Shown here piece after piece: positions 17,422 through 27,697 of a DNA stretch of 64,000 nucleotides (position 1 is the stretch's first letter; each line of letters starts with the position of its first letter). Source of the stretch: Lacinutrix neustonica. Its GTDB lineage: Bacteria > Bacteroidota > Bacteroidia > Flavobacteriales > Flavobacteriaceae. The notes beneath the pieces are model-generated. The model made no database searches. It was not told the DNA's origin and saw only the letters and a program-made list of their open reading frames with translations. The stretch covers positions 2,521,501-2,585,500 of the forward strand of contig NZ_CP113088.1 of NCBI RefSeq assembly GCF_026625145.1, written 5' to 3'. The translations under genes were made by a program, and so were the position numbers.

Positions 17422-17566
17422 ACGCATTTAAGTAATAGCCTAACTGACTTCCTTTTGAAACTTCCTCAAGTTGGGGGTTACACGTTTTTCTAGCCTAGAA
17501 TGCAAAAAGCACTTATAATGCGATTGCTATGTATTTAAATCCTAATAATCTTGTGTATTTCTCGTT

Positions 17567-19838
17567 ATGGCTATCATGATTAAGCAAAAGCTCACAGTAT
17601 ATCTAAAGAAAAAATGGGTGAAATGGTCGCTTTTAGCAGCTGCTGTAACCGTGTTTTTTGTCATTGGTTTTTGTCTAAGTATCTATTTTGGTGTGTTTGG
17701 CAAACTTCCAACATCCAATGAGCTGAGTCATTTAAAACAAGCCGAGGCGACTCAGGTACTGGATAAAGAGGGCAAATTAATTGGTAAATATTATATTTAC
17801 GACAGACAGCCTTTGGCCTATACCGATTTCCCTGAACACCTTACTAGCGCACTCATCGCGACTGAAGATGTGCGTTTTTACGAACATCATGGCGTAGATA
17901 ATAAGAGTTTACTGCGTGTTTTTTTTAAAACGATTCTTTTTCAAGACCAATCTTCAGGCGGCGGCAGTACGATTACCTTGCAATTGGCTAAAAATTTATA
18001 TGGAAGGCAACACCATCTCTTATTTGGAACTGTCATTAATAAATTTAAAGAAGCAATTGTAGCCAAACGCTTAGAGGCCATTTATTCTAAAAAAGAAATT
18101 CTAACACTGTATCTTAACACGGTGCCCTTTCCGGATAATACCTATGGGATTGAAAGTGCTTCACGGAAATTTTTTAATAAGCCCACATCAACACTGTCGT
18201 TATCTGAAGCAGCCACACTGGTAGGTACTTTAAAGGCGAATCATTATTACAACCCCGGACGAAATATAGAACATAGCCGGAAGCGACGCGATGTCGTGCT
18301 GCATCAAATGTTAAAATATGACTATATAGATGTCCCTACATTTGAAGAGACCAAAGCGCAAGCGGTTATTTTGGAGTATCAGTCTTTTAATCACGACTTA
18401 GGGACGGCCCCGTATTTTAGAGCTCAGGTAAAAAAGGAATTAGTTTCTATTCTAAAGGACTATAAAAAACCCAATGGCGAGTCCTATGACCTGTATAAAG
18501 ACGGACTCATTATTCACACGACTTTAGATTACAAGATGCAGGAATATGCCGAAGCGTCTATGAAAGCGCATCTAAGCAGTCTTCAAAAAATGTATGAAAC
18601 CTCTTATGGCAAACAGGCGCCATGGGAAAATGATAAAGCACTCATCAACACTGCTATAAAAGCGCTTCCCAAGTATAAAAAATATAAAGCGATGGGTTTG
18701 AACGCGAATCAAATAGAAGATTCCTTAGCAGTAGCGCATGAGGTGGAGTTGTTTGAATGGGAGGGAAACGTAAAAAAACAGGTCTCCACTATCGATAGTT
18801 TAAAACATTACTTAAAGCTTCTAAACACGGGAATGCTTGCTATAGAACCACAAACAGGCGCGATTAGAACCTATATAGGCGGTATAGATTACCGTTATTT
18901 TAAGTATGATCATGTCTCACAGAGTGAGCGACAGGTGGGTTCCACCTTTAAACCGTTTGTGTACACGGCAGCCATTGAAAACGGCATGCCTCCCTGCACA
19001 TATTTCTCTCCAAAAGCGATAACCTATTCCAACTATAAGAATTGGACCCCTGAAAACTCGGGAACCAAAGTCGAAGACCCACATCTCAATTACAACCTTG
19101 AGAAAGCATTGAGTGAATCATTAAACACCATTGCTGTTAAAGTTTTGGACGAAGTAGGCATTGCAAAAGTAATCGCGCAAGCTAAGAAATTAGGCATCAC
19201 TAAAACATTACCGAGAAGAACCTTCGTTGGCTTTAGGGGTTGCTGAGATCAATATGATAGAGCTTGCAGGCGCTTACGCCAGTTATGTTAATAAAAGCAA
19301 ACCTGTAAAGCCCTATTACATTACTAAAATTGAAGATAAAAACGGCAAAGAAATCCTGTCTTTTGTGCCTGAAACTTTAGATAATCAAGCCTATTCCGAT
19401 TATACTAGACAAGTGCTTTTACAGTTTATGCAAGCTACAGTGAACACGGGTACCGCTTCCGGATTGCGAACCAGCTACAATCTAAAAAATGCTATTGCCG
19501 GTAAAACAGGCACGACGCAAGATAATAAAGACGGTTGGTTTGTGGGCATTACCCCTAATTTAGTGAGTGTGCATTGGGTAGGGAATGATAATTACGGTAT
19601 TGGATTTAAAACCACAGGGATAGGGCAGGGTGCCAATTCGGCCTTACCCATTTTTGCAAAATTCTACCAAATGTTGAATGCAGAGGCCAAATATAATGCC
19701 ATTACCAAAGCGAGTTTTGAAAAACCAGCGGCTGAAGTAGTAGAAGACCTGGAGTGCAATACCGAAAAAAGAGATGGTTTTTTAAAACGCTTGTTTGGTA
19801 AAAAGAAGAAAGCGCGAGAGTTTGATGCGGAGGACTAA
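17567..19838 (+). CDS. Class A penicillin-binding protein, PBP1A-like (one frameshift)
   Basis: About 756 aa. A cytoplasmic stub and membrane helix (SLLAAAVTVFFVIGFCLSI) are followed by a GT51 glycosyltransferase domain (ATEDVRFYEHHGVD with catalytic Glu, GGSTITLQLAKNLYG, YLNTVPFPDNTYGIE) and a transpeptidase domain with SxxK (GSTFKPF), SxN (SESLN) and KTG (AGKTGTT) motifs. The frame breaks near 19215, where CCGAGAAGAACC stands for CCGGAAGAACC and restores LPEEPSLALGVAE. It polymerises and cross-links peptidoglycan at the periplasmic face. ATG 17567 is used; ATG 17576 is also possible. Confidence 0.93.
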
Positions 19839-19885
19839 ATACTTTAACAGAGTGTTTATAATAAAAACACTATTTAAATGAGCTT

Positions 19886-19909
19886 TGTCAGGTTGAGCTT
19901 GTCGAAACC
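19886..19909. repeat. Flavobacterial dispersed repeat word
   Basis: TTGTCAGGTTGAGCTTGTCG followed by AAACC. From memory, near-identical words (often read as TTCGACAAGCTCAACCTGAC) recur between genes in many Flavobacteriaceae genomes. It occurs once in this window, between PBP and DUF3078. Confidence 0.45.
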
Positions 19910-19984
19910 AGTATTGATTATCTGTAAATTTAAAGACTTCAAGAAGCTTATTATAACAACAAAAACAGCAAAAAGATACAAGAC

Positions 19985-20024
19985 TAAAAAAGCAAGCAAA
20001 ACATAAGTTCTACTTGCTTTTTTT
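19985..20024. terminator. Bidirectional terminator between PBP and the DUF3078 gene
   Basis: The stem AAAAAAGCAAG / CTTGCTTTTTT around a 16-nt loop, T runs on both strands, between convergent genes. Confidence 0.75.
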
Positions 20025-20041
20025 GGTAATTAAATGTTTTA

Positions 20042-20986
20042 CTACAAATTATAACTCAAACCAAGTACCCAATAGGTTTGTAATTTATTATCTACATTGT
20101 CAAATGTTGGAACAACTTGTAATGGAATGGCCATAGGGTCGTATTGACCAAGCGCATAGCTTAGAGCTTCTTGTTTGTTGCTTCTTAAGCCAAAGTCAAA
20201 ACCAACACCAATTTTCTTCCAAAGGGTGTAGCCAAACGAGTTGGTCCATGTAAAGTTAGATAAGTCGCTACTGTCATAGCTTCGGAAGGTTGAAAAGTTA
20301 GATTTAAAATTTACTTTTCCAAATTTAGCGGTATAGTCTGCCACTATTTTAGCTCCCAAGGACGATTCAAAAACAGCATCGTTTTCAGCAAAGACAAAGT
20401 TGTAGTTTAAGGGGTGAATGACCACAAAAAGGTTTTCAATAGGATTCCAAGTCCCACCAACCCCAACATCTAAGTAGCCTGGATCATTAAAATTGTCTAA
20501 AAGGGTGGTTCTGTATTCTGCTAAGCCCGAAACAGCAAAGGTCTTAGTAATATTTCTGCCATATAAAGAAGAGATGTTAAACACATCTGTAGCCTCTCTA
20601 AATTTGTCACTGTCGGTGGGGTCGTCTTTATCGTCTAACTTTACCCAACCTAAATTGACATTCAGGGCATTTCTCGAGAAAAAATCATCTTGTTTTAAGT
20701 TAGCAAAGGCGTTGACTGTAAAACCTAGGTTTGCCGAGGTGTTGTTTGGAGAACCTTGCGAATACCAATTCGTAAATTCAGAATAACTTCCTCCAATGGT
20801 ACCAAAAGCCCCTTTTCTCCAACCTGGTAAGGCATCTATTTTGGTTTGAATAGCATCTGCTTCTGCTTGAAATTTATTAGCTTCCGCTTGCTTCTCTGCT
20901 TTTTCTGTTTTAAGTTCTTCTTTAGTCTGCGCATTCATGGAAACCACTCCAATAAAAAAGGCAGATAATACTATTAATTTTTTCAT
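20042..20986 (-). CDS. DUF3078 outer-membrane/periplasmic protein
   Basis: 314 aa, intact. A signal peptide (LIVLSAFFIGVVSMNAQ) is followed by a Lys/Glu/Ala coiled coil (~20-50), then a beta-rich domain with many aromatic-ended strands (GGSYSEFTNWYSQG, NALNVNLGWVKLDD, FVVIHPLNYNFVF), ending in a barrel-like ...YWVLGLSYNL. The family is typical of Bacteroidetes; its function is not established. It has a strong TATCTTTG promoter and is a single-gene unit. Confidence 0.85.
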   Translation of the reverse strand: MKKLIVLSAFFIGVVSMNAQTKEELKTEKAEKQAEANKFQAEADAIQTKIDALPGWRKGAFGTIGGSYSEFTNWYSQGSPNNTSANLGFTVNAFANLKQDDFFSRNALNVNLGWVKLDDKDDPTDSDKFREATDVFNISSLYGRNITKTFAVSGLAEYRTTLLDNFNDPGYLDVGVGGTWNPIENLFVVIHPLNYNFVFAENDAVFESSLGAKIVADYTAKFGKVNFKSNFSTFRSYDSSDLSNFTWTNSFGYTLWKKIGVGFDFGLRSNKQEALSYALGQYDPMAIPLQVVPTFDNVDNKLQTYWVLGLSYNL

Positions 20987-21020
20987 GTTTGGATCAATTA
21001 TATTTTAAAATAAACGCTTG

Positions 21021-21028
21021 CAAAGATA
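21021..21028 (-). promoter_or_regulatory. -7 box of the DUF3078 gene
   Basis: Minus-strand TATCTTTG, preceded 20 bp upstream by TTTG (-33 element), 35 bp before the start codon. This is one of the clearest Bacteroidota promoters in the window. Confidence 0.7.
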
Positions 21029-21109
21029 AACGTTGTACAAATGTATATCAAAAATAAAGTAAGAAGTTAAAGTGTAAAATACGTGTAAAATTAATAATTA
21101 ACAAATTTG

Positions 21110-21613
21110 TTAACGTTTGTAAAGCGGTACAGAAGAGCAGGCTTCCCCATACATTAATGATTTTACCACGGGTTTAAGTTTTTTAATTAACATGGTGTAC
21201 GCATTTACAGGCACGGGCTTATTAGAACAGCCTTTAATAATTACAGGCATATCTGTAAAAGATGCCACGTCTATGGTGGCTAAAATGTCTTGATAAATGG
21301 AGGTTTCTAAATCTATCAGGGTTCCAATAACCACTTTTTCAACAAAAGGTTCTAGGCTTACTGTTAACAGCATAAACGCCCAGGCAGGAACAATAGCGTC
21401 TGTTGAGCAAGATAAGGCGACGTAACTATTTTTATACTTTGACCAATCGTGGTTTTTTACATGTTCTCGAAAGGCCTTTTCTCTTAAAACTAAGCCTTCC
21501 ATGAGCCAATCTTTAATATCAAATAAGACACGTTCTCCTTCAGGATAAAAATCCTCAAGATCAAAGGTTACTAATTTGCTATTCGCTACGCGATTGATAA
21601 TTTCATCTGCCAT
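21110..21613 (-). CDS. DUF2480 family protein
   Basis: 167 aa, intact. The features fit the DUF2480 family of Bacteroidetes: an N-terminal EIINRVANSKLVTFDLEDFYP, the middle DWSKYKNSYVALSCSTDAIVP, and a late VIIKGCSNKPVPVNAY. It is a soluble cytoplasmic protein of unknown function, often near SUF/Fe-S assembly genes as it is here. Two Cys are embedded in conserved words. Confidence 0.85.
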   Translation of the reverse strand: MADEIINRVANSKLVTFDLEDFYPEGERVLFDIKDWLMEGLVLREKAFREHVKNHDWSKYKNSYVALSCSTDAIVPAWAFMLLTVSLEPFVEKVVIGTLIDLETSIYQDILATIDVASFTDMPVIIKGCSNKPVPVNAYTMLIKKLKPVVKSLMYGEACSSVPLYKR

Positions 21614-21642
21614 AATTCAAAGTTAAGTATATTTTAATGAAT

Positions 21643-23478
21643 TTATTGATAACCTTCCGCTTGTAGCTGAAAAAGTTGGGCATAAAGCGATTGGTTTGCC
21701 ATTAATGCATCGTGGGTTCCCATCTCTAAAACACGGCCTTCATCTAGAACTAAAATTTTATTAGCTTGCCGCACCGTACTAAATCTATGGGAGATAATAA
21801 TGCTTGTTTTATCTTCGGTTAAGCCTATAAACCGTTCGAAAACCTCACTTTCTGCTTTAGCATCTAAGGCAGAAGTGGGCTCATCTAAAATCATCACTTT
21901 GGCGTCTTTCATATAAGCTCTAGCCAAGGCTATTTTTTGCCATTGGCCGCCGGACAATTCCTGACCCTTATAAAAACGCTTGCCTAATTGTTGATTGTAT
22001 CCCCGTTTCAATTCTGAAACCACCTCATTGGCTAAACTTAATTCTGCTGCTTTTTCAATTTTATCTTGATTGTCTATTTGGCTAATATCGCCAATGGCAA
22101 TATTTTCTCTAACGGTGAATTCGTATTTAAAGAAATCTTGAAAAATAACGCCAAAAAGTGCTTGATAGGCTGCTTTGTTATAGCGGTTTATATTTACGCC
22201 GTCTAGTAAAATCGCACTGGAAGTAGGCTCGTAAAAACGGAGTAGTAACTTCGTTAACGTCGTTTTTCCAGCGCCATTTTGACCTACAAAGGCTAGTTTT
22301 TCACCGGCTTTAATTTTAAAGCTGATGCCTTTTAAAATTTCGTTATCGGATTCTCGGATAAGAAAACCTCACATTTTTAAACTCAAAACCTTCCGTGATT
22401 TTCTCAGGAAGCTGCATGTCTTCCACATACTTAGAGGCGACCGAAATATCAATAAAATCGAAATAGTCCTTGAGATATAAAGCACTTTCAGAGATACGCG
22501 TAAACTTTGAAAAGAAGTCCTGTAAGTTTCGTGTTAACCTATTAAAGGCACCAGATAAGAAGGTGAGTTCGCCTAAGGAAATCACGCGAGAAATAACCCG
22601 GTATATAATAAATACATAGGCGCCATAATAGCTTAAGGTACCTAACACATTAAATAAGAAACCAAGCGCAGAACGTTTAATTGCTAATTTTTTATTTAGT
22701 TCATAATATTCTTGAGATAGGTTTTTAAAACGGTCTACTACAAAATCAGTAAGTCCAAAAAGCTTAATTTCTTTCGCCGTTTTGTCGTTGGCGCCAATAT
22801 ACCTCAGGTAGTCCAATTCGCGTCGTTCGGCCGTCCAGCCTCTTGCTAATGAGTATTGCTGTTGGCTAAACCAAATTTCATTTATAAAAGAAGGAATAAT
22901 ACTTAAGACCAGTAAAATAATAAGATAAGGCTCGAAGTAGATTAATCCAGCCACTAGTGTGGCAATAGAAATTAGGCTCTGCACTTCGCCTAAAGCGTTA
23001 GACATAAGGCCCACACGTCCTGTGGTTTGTGTTCTCGCGCGCTCCAGCTTGTCGTAAAATTCAGAGTCTTCAAGGAGACTAATATCTATTTGATTGGTTT
23101 TTTTAATGATTCTTACTGAAGTATCAATAGAATAGGCATCACCCAATAGTCCATCGGTGAGTTGAATGGCTCTGCTCACTAATTCAGAAAGAATAATTAA
23201 TCCTAATTCTATAGCGACATAAGTCCAAAGCTGGGACAGATTGGTAGTCTCTAATTTGGTTTGAAGTATGATTTCATCAATGATGAGTTTACCCACCCAC
23301 AAAATAATGACGGGTAAAACGGCACCAATTAATCTGCAAAACGCAGACATTAAAAAGAGCTTTTTATTGGTATTCCGCATTTCTTTAAAGAATCGGGAAT
23401 GAATACCAATGCACTAAAAGATTGTTTTAAGCTGGTTTTATTTCCGTCTTTTAATGATTTTGGTGTTTGTCTTGGCAT
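21643..23478 (-). CDS. ABC transporter, fused permease/ATPase (two frameshifts)
   Basis: About 611 aa: an ABC exporter half-transporter with a six-helix membrane domain (e.g. LIGAVLPVIILWVGKLII, LGFLFNVLGTLSYYGAYVFI) and a nucleotide-binding domain with Walker A (GQNGAGKTT), signature (LSGGQWQKIALARA), Walker B (VMILDEPTSALD) and H loop (IIISHRFST). The frame breaks near 23392 (CCCGATTC, probably CCCGGATTC) and 22355 (CCGAGAATCC for CCGGAATCC, restoring SYPESDNEIL). The start is ATG 23478. It belongs to the lipid/peptide exporter group; the substrate cannot be told. Confidence 0.85.
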
Positions 23479-23525
23479 TAATTTTTGTGATTACTGCGAT
23501 AGCAAAAGCCGTAGTTGGTGCTAAA

Positions 23526-23852
23526 TTAAAGCATGCCCAGCTCTAATTTTGCCTCCTCACTCATTAAATCTTGCGTCCATGGCGGATCGAAAGTGATTTC
23601 TACTTCGGCATCTTTCACGTCCTTAAGTGATTTTACTTTTTCTTCCACTTCTAGGGGTAAGGTTTCGGCAACAGGACAATTAGGGGTTGTTAAAGTCATT
23701 AAGATTTTAACATCGTAATCTTCATTCACGAAAACATCATAAATTAGTCCTAATTCATATATGTCAACTGGGATTTCTGGATCAAAAATGGTTTTTAAAA
23801 CCTTTACTATTTTTTCTCCAAGTTCTGTGGTATCTATAACTGTATCGCTCAT
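23526..23852 (-). CDS. SUF-associated DUF59 (MIP18-like) Fe-S assembly protein
   Basis: About 108 aa from ATG 23852 (MSDTVIDTTELG). It has the DUF59 pattern: TIFDPEIPVDIYELGLIYDV, TLTTPNCPVAETLP with the conserved Cys, and ITFDPPWTQDLMSEEAKLEL. These proteins (SufT/PaaD/MIP18 relatives) help Fe-S cluster maturation. It lies 44 bp downstream of sufE in the same direction, so they are probably co-transcribed. No catalytic activity is implied. Confidence 0.9.
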   Translation of the reverse strand: MSDTVIDTTELGEKIVKVLKTIFDPEIPVDIYELGLIYDVFVNEDYDVKILMTLTTPNCPVAETLPLEVEEKVKSLKDVKDAEVEITFDPPWTQDLMSEEAKLELGML

Positions 23853-23895
23853 TATATTGTACTTTTTCATTTCCGCATGGGCGGTAATTCACTTT

Positions 23896-24321
23896 CTAAT
23901 TTAATTGTGTTTGGTATGCAACGGCATACAATTTTAATTGTTTAATCATACTAACCAATCCATTGGCACGGGTAGGGGACAAGTGTTCTTTTAACCCTAT
24001 GTCATCTATAAAATCCGTGTTAGCTTCAATAATATCTTTAGGGTGTTGGTTTGAAAACGCTCTAATGAGTATAGCAATAATACCTTTGGTAATAATGGCA
24101 TCGCTATCTGCCGTAAACGCGATTTTGTTGTCTTGCATTTCGGCGTGCACCCATACTTTACTTTGGCAGCCTTTAATGATATTACTTTCGGTTTTATATT
24201 GCTCGTCTATTAAGGGTAAATCCTTACCTAGGTCTATCATATATTGATAACGTTCTTCCCAATCTTCAAACATGGAAAACTCATCAATAATGTCAGCTTG
24301 TATCTCTTGTATGCTTTGCAT
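23896..24321 (-). CDS. sufE: Cysteine desulfurase-activating protein SufE
   Basis: 141 aa, intact. It accepts persulfide sulfur from SufS through the conserved Cys52 (NIIKGCQSKVWV). Other family words are FEDWEERYQYMIDLGKDLP and NQHPKDIIEANTDFI. It has its own TAATTTTG promoter and heads a two-gene unit with the DUF59 gene. It is separated from sufS by an M43 protease and a META lipoprotein, an unusual spread for a SUF cluster. Confidence 0.95.
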   Translation of the reverse strand: MQSIQEIQADIIDEFSMFEDWEERYQYMIDLGKDLPLIDEQYKTESNIIKGCQSKVWVHAEMQDNKIAFTADSDAIITKGIIAILIRAFSNQHPKDIIEANTDFIDDIGLKEHLSPTRANGLVSMIKQLKLYAVAYQTQLN

Positions 24322-24343
24322 TTTGTATATCTTATATCTGATG

Positions 24344-24351
24344 CAAAATTA
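24344..24351 (-). promoter_or_regulatory. -7 box of sufE
   Basis: Minus-strand TAATTTTG, a TAnnTTTG match 23 bp before the start codon. Confidence 0.5.
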
Positions 24352-24367
24352 CGGAAATCTTGTAGAT

Positions 24368-25174
24368 TTATCCCTTAGTTTCAGCAGCTATATTTAAAAC
24401 CATAGTGACTAAGGGTTCAATAGCTTTATTTGGATTACCAGCATCAAAGCCAGGTGCATTGTAAGTATCACCGTCTATAAGAATAGAAAAGTTAACCATT
24501 GCAGCGCCATCGTACTGAAAAGCTTTACTGGGTGCTTCCAGTGTAGTCATGGCTTTTAAATCTGTTTTTTCAATAAGCGTCATTAGGGCTTTCCAATCTT
24601 CATCGCTACACGTTTTCACTTCTGCTTTACCGTCAATAACGTTTTGAACAGTTACCTTTTTATTGTCAATAATTATTTTTTTAAAGCTCCCTCTAGTATG
24701 TGCTTTATACTCAATTTTAATATCATTCTGCATCATTTCTGCCGCAGAAGTTTTAGTTGCCGTAAGTAGTTCCTTTTCTCCATTATAAAGCACGATTTTA
24801 TTATCCTTAATTCGAAAGTTTGTAGTTTCTGTTAAGGCTTTCATCATTTTTAATTCTAAAGTGTTTTCATTCTCTAAACACATTTTTTTAGTAGAAGCTA
24901 AATCTTTAAAAGAAATGGTGTTATTTTCTAAAGTGTAATCTCCAAAAAAACGATTACATCCGGAAAATCCACTAACTTTATTTGAAGTTTCTTCAAAGTT
25001 AAGTGTCAAGTTCTCTAGGGAACTAGTGTTATTCATATCAGAAACCATAAAGGAACCATTTAAGGTTTCTTGACTGCTGTTGTTGTTTTGATCTACTGAA
25101 TCTGAAGTTTTACTTTCAGATGCGCCACAAGCATTTAAAATAACTGTGAATAGTAATATTGTGATTGTTTTCAT
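24368..25174 (-). CDS. META-domain lipoprotein
   Basis: 268 aa, intact. The lipobox is in LLFTVILNAC. An HslJ-like META domain follows (~35-140: NGSFMVSDMNNTSSL, NKVSGFSGCNRFFGDYTLE, KKMCLENE..LELKMMKAL). A C-terminal extension of ~110 residues carries SFKKIIIDNKKVTVQN and FSILIDGDTYNAPGFDAG. META proteins are envelope-stress or heat-shock linked in other bacteria; the role here is unknown. It is cut off from the upstream protease gene by a terminator. Confidence 0.85.
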   Translation of the reverse strand: MKTITILLFTVILNACGASESKTSDSVDQNNNSSQETLNGSFMVSDMNNTSSLENLTLNFEETSNKVSGFSGCNRFFGDYTLENNTISFKDLASTKKMCLENENTLELKMMKALTETTNFRIKDNKIVLYNGEKELLTATKTSAAEMMQNDIKIEYKAHTRGSFKKIIIDNKKVTVQNVIDGKAEVKTCSDEDWKALMTLIEKTDLKAMTTLEAPSKAFQYDGAAMVNFSILIDGDTYNAPGFDAGNPNKAIEPLVTMVLNIAAETKG

Positions 25175-25209
25175 TTTAGTTGTTATTTGATTACTCGATA
25201 TAATAATAC

Positions 25210-25237
25210 AAAAAAGACGCCAAACTTGGCGTCTTTT
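25210..25237. terminator. Terminator between the M43 protease and the META lipoprotein
   Basis: The stem AAAAGACGCCA / TGGCGTCTTTT followed by further Ts. It ends the protease transcript coming from the right. Confidence 0.8.
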
Positions 25238-25258
25238 GTTTTTTTATGTTAAGAAAAC

Positions 25259-26310
25259 TTAGTTTCCAGCTAATGCAGCTCTAGATCCACCTGGTGCAAA
25301 AATAGCACGCATTCTATTTCTTTGTCCATCAGAGAACATATACATACATGTATCATTGGTATAATCCATGTAATTCATAGTCATGTCGTTAGACTTACAG
25401 TTCACTGTTGGGTAAGACGGACAACCGTAGTTTGGTCCATCAGAAGAAGGGGTGTCGGCAACAAAATCATCTTGACGACATCTTCCATCTCCCCAAATGT
25501 GACGTAAGTTTAAGTAATGGCCCACTTCGTGAGTTCCTGTTCTACCTTTATCAAATGGAGCGGCAACATATCCTGTACTACCAAAATACTGAGTCCCTAT
25601 AACAACACCGTCTGTACTAGAGTTTCCTCCAGGAAATTGTGCGTAACCTAAGATACCACCTCCAATGCTACATACCCAAATGTTAAGGTGCGTTTCAGGA
25701 GTGATAGGAGGGTAGGCTGATTTTACAGCGTCATTCGTTCCCCAAGAGGTATTACTACTTGCGTATCTAAATGTTCCTGCTAAAGTAAATTCTATTTCTG
25801 AATCTGTAATGGCATTATCAAATTCTGATGGTAATTGATTCGCATCATTATTGGTCTTTCTAAAATCTGCATTTAATACAGAGATTTGAGAATTAACTTG
25901 TGCACTACTAATGTTTTCAACTGAGTTACTATAAACCACGTGAACATAAACAGGAATGTTTATTACACCCATACCATCATTTACGGGAAGAACATCCGGA
26001 TTACGGAACCTCCACCTCCGGTTGGCTTGCCTTTAGCCGCAAGAAATTTTCTTGTATTGTACTCTACATCGTACATTTTATCCGCTAGTTGCGGATCTTT
26101 ATTTAACTGTCTGTTTAAATTTACCATGGAGTAACAAGAGGCTTTGCCTTCTGCAACTCTATTTGCTTCATCTACATCGGCATCGGTGTACACGTAAAAG
26201 TTGCTCATATCTATTTTAGATTGTTCATCTTTTAGGTCTTCTGTTTTGTCATCATTACATGACGTAAATACTAAGGCTAAAACAGCCATACTTAGGATTA
26301 ATTTTTTCAT
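25259..26310 (-). CDS. M43-family zinc metalloprotease, lipoprotein (one frameshift)
   Basis: About 350 aa. The lipobox is in MAVLALVFTSC. The frame breaks near 25996-26000 next to a CCGGA word (one T missing before it), restoring VIPDVLPVNDG. The protease domain (INIPVYVHVVYSNS onwards) carries HExxHxxxxxH (HEVGHYLNLRH) and a downstream Met-turn (MNYMDYTNDTCMYMFS), the hallmarks of pappalysin/cytophagalysin-type M43 enzymes. Several Cys probably form disulfides. It is cell-surface anchored rather than T9SS-secreted, as no C-terminal sorting domain is present. The substrate is unknown. Confidence 0.88.
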
Positions 26311-26483
26311 TAATTATTTAATATAAGGGTTAAATGTTTGCCGAATATATAAAATTATCTCAAAAAAAATGTTAAAATACTAAGGCAACCTTAACTTTTC
26401 GATAAAGTACATTTGTTGAAAAACAGTCAATGTAGTAGATTATCGGTAAAAGGCCTTAAAGAATTGGCTATTAGAGGGTTGTG

Positions 26484-27697
26484 TTAGGACAGCATCATCT
26501 TTGCTTTCTTAACTCCAGTGACTAAAGCGTCTATTTCTTCTTTAGTATTGTAAAAAGCAAAAGAGGCACGAACGGTTCCTGGAATGTTGTAGAAATCCAT
26601 AATAGGTTGTGCACAATGGTGTCCTGTTCTAACAGCAATCCCCATTTTATCCAAAAGGGTTCCAACATCGTAAGGATGAATGCCTTTTAAATTAAAGGAA
26701 ATAACTGAGGTTTTATTTTTTGAAGTGCCGTAAATTCTTAAGCCGTCTATTTTTAGAAGTTGTTCTGTACCGTAGGCTAGAAGTTCGTTTTCGTAGTCGG
26801 CAATATCATCAAAGCCTACACTATTCATGTAATCTATAGCAGCACCAAAAGCAATACCTCCACAAATGTTTGGTGTCCCCGCTTCAAATTTATGTGGTAA
26901 ACCCGCATAGGTCGTTTTTTCGAAACTTACGGTGGCAATCATTTCGCCACCCCCTTGATACGGCGGTAATTTTTCAAGCCAGGTTTCTTTGCCGTAGAGC
27001 ATCCCAACACCGGTGGGTCCGCAGATTTTATGAGCAGAAGTGACGTAAAAATCAACATCTAAGGCTTGAACGTCCGGTTTTATGTGCGGAGCCGCTTGTG
27101 CACCATCAATTAGTACTGCAGCACCAACCGCATGTGCTTGTTCGATTATCTTTTCTATGGGGTTGATGGTGCCTAAAGCATTAGAAATATGATTAACAAA
27201 AACCAGTTTTGTTTTATCTGAAAGTAATTGGGAATACGTATCCATTTCCAATTCACCATTTAGGTTCATAGGAATCACTTTTAATAATGCGCCAGTTTTT
27301 TCACAAAGCATTTGCCAAGGCACAATATTGCTATGATGCTCTAAAGCAGAAACTATAATTTCATCTCCTTCCTTTATTAGTGACGCAAAACCATGAGCAA
27401 CTAAATTGATACTTTCGGTAGTCCCGAAGTTAATATAATCTCGTAAGCGTGTTTGGCATTGAAATGCTGTTGAATGGTATTTCCGGCCGCTTCATATTTA
27501 TCTGTGGCTTCCTGGCTTAATGTGTGAACCCCACGGTGAATGTTTGCGTTGTAGTTAGAATAGTAGTCAACGATAACGTCTATAACTTGTTGCGGTGTTT
27601 GTGAGGTTGCTGCGTTGTCAAAATACACTAACGGTTTACCATTAACTTTGCGAGAAAGTATTGGAAAGTCTTTTCTTATGTTTTTTAAATCTAGCAT
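26484..27697 (-). CDS. sufS: Cysteine desulfurase SufS (one frameshift)
   Basis: About 404 aa, a PLP enzyme that removes sulfur from cysteine for Fe-S assembly. The N-terminus reads LVYFDNAATSQTP. The PLP lysine is in YVTSAHKICGPTGVG and the active-site Cys in VRTGHHCAQPI. The frame breaks near 27420: TTCGGGACTACC stands for TTCCGGAACTACC, restoring LTSGTTESINLVAHGF. Its start overlaps the sufD stop, so they are translationally coupled. Confidence 0.95.

Noticed and set aside
19205..19225. Programmed +1 frameshifting at CCG-AGA words (as in PBP, BrnQ, SdhB and others)
   Set aside because: The same CCGGA site also shows one-base losses, a two-base loss and a substitution in other genes, so no single recoding direction fits. 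Restoring CCGGA gives conserved protein words each time.
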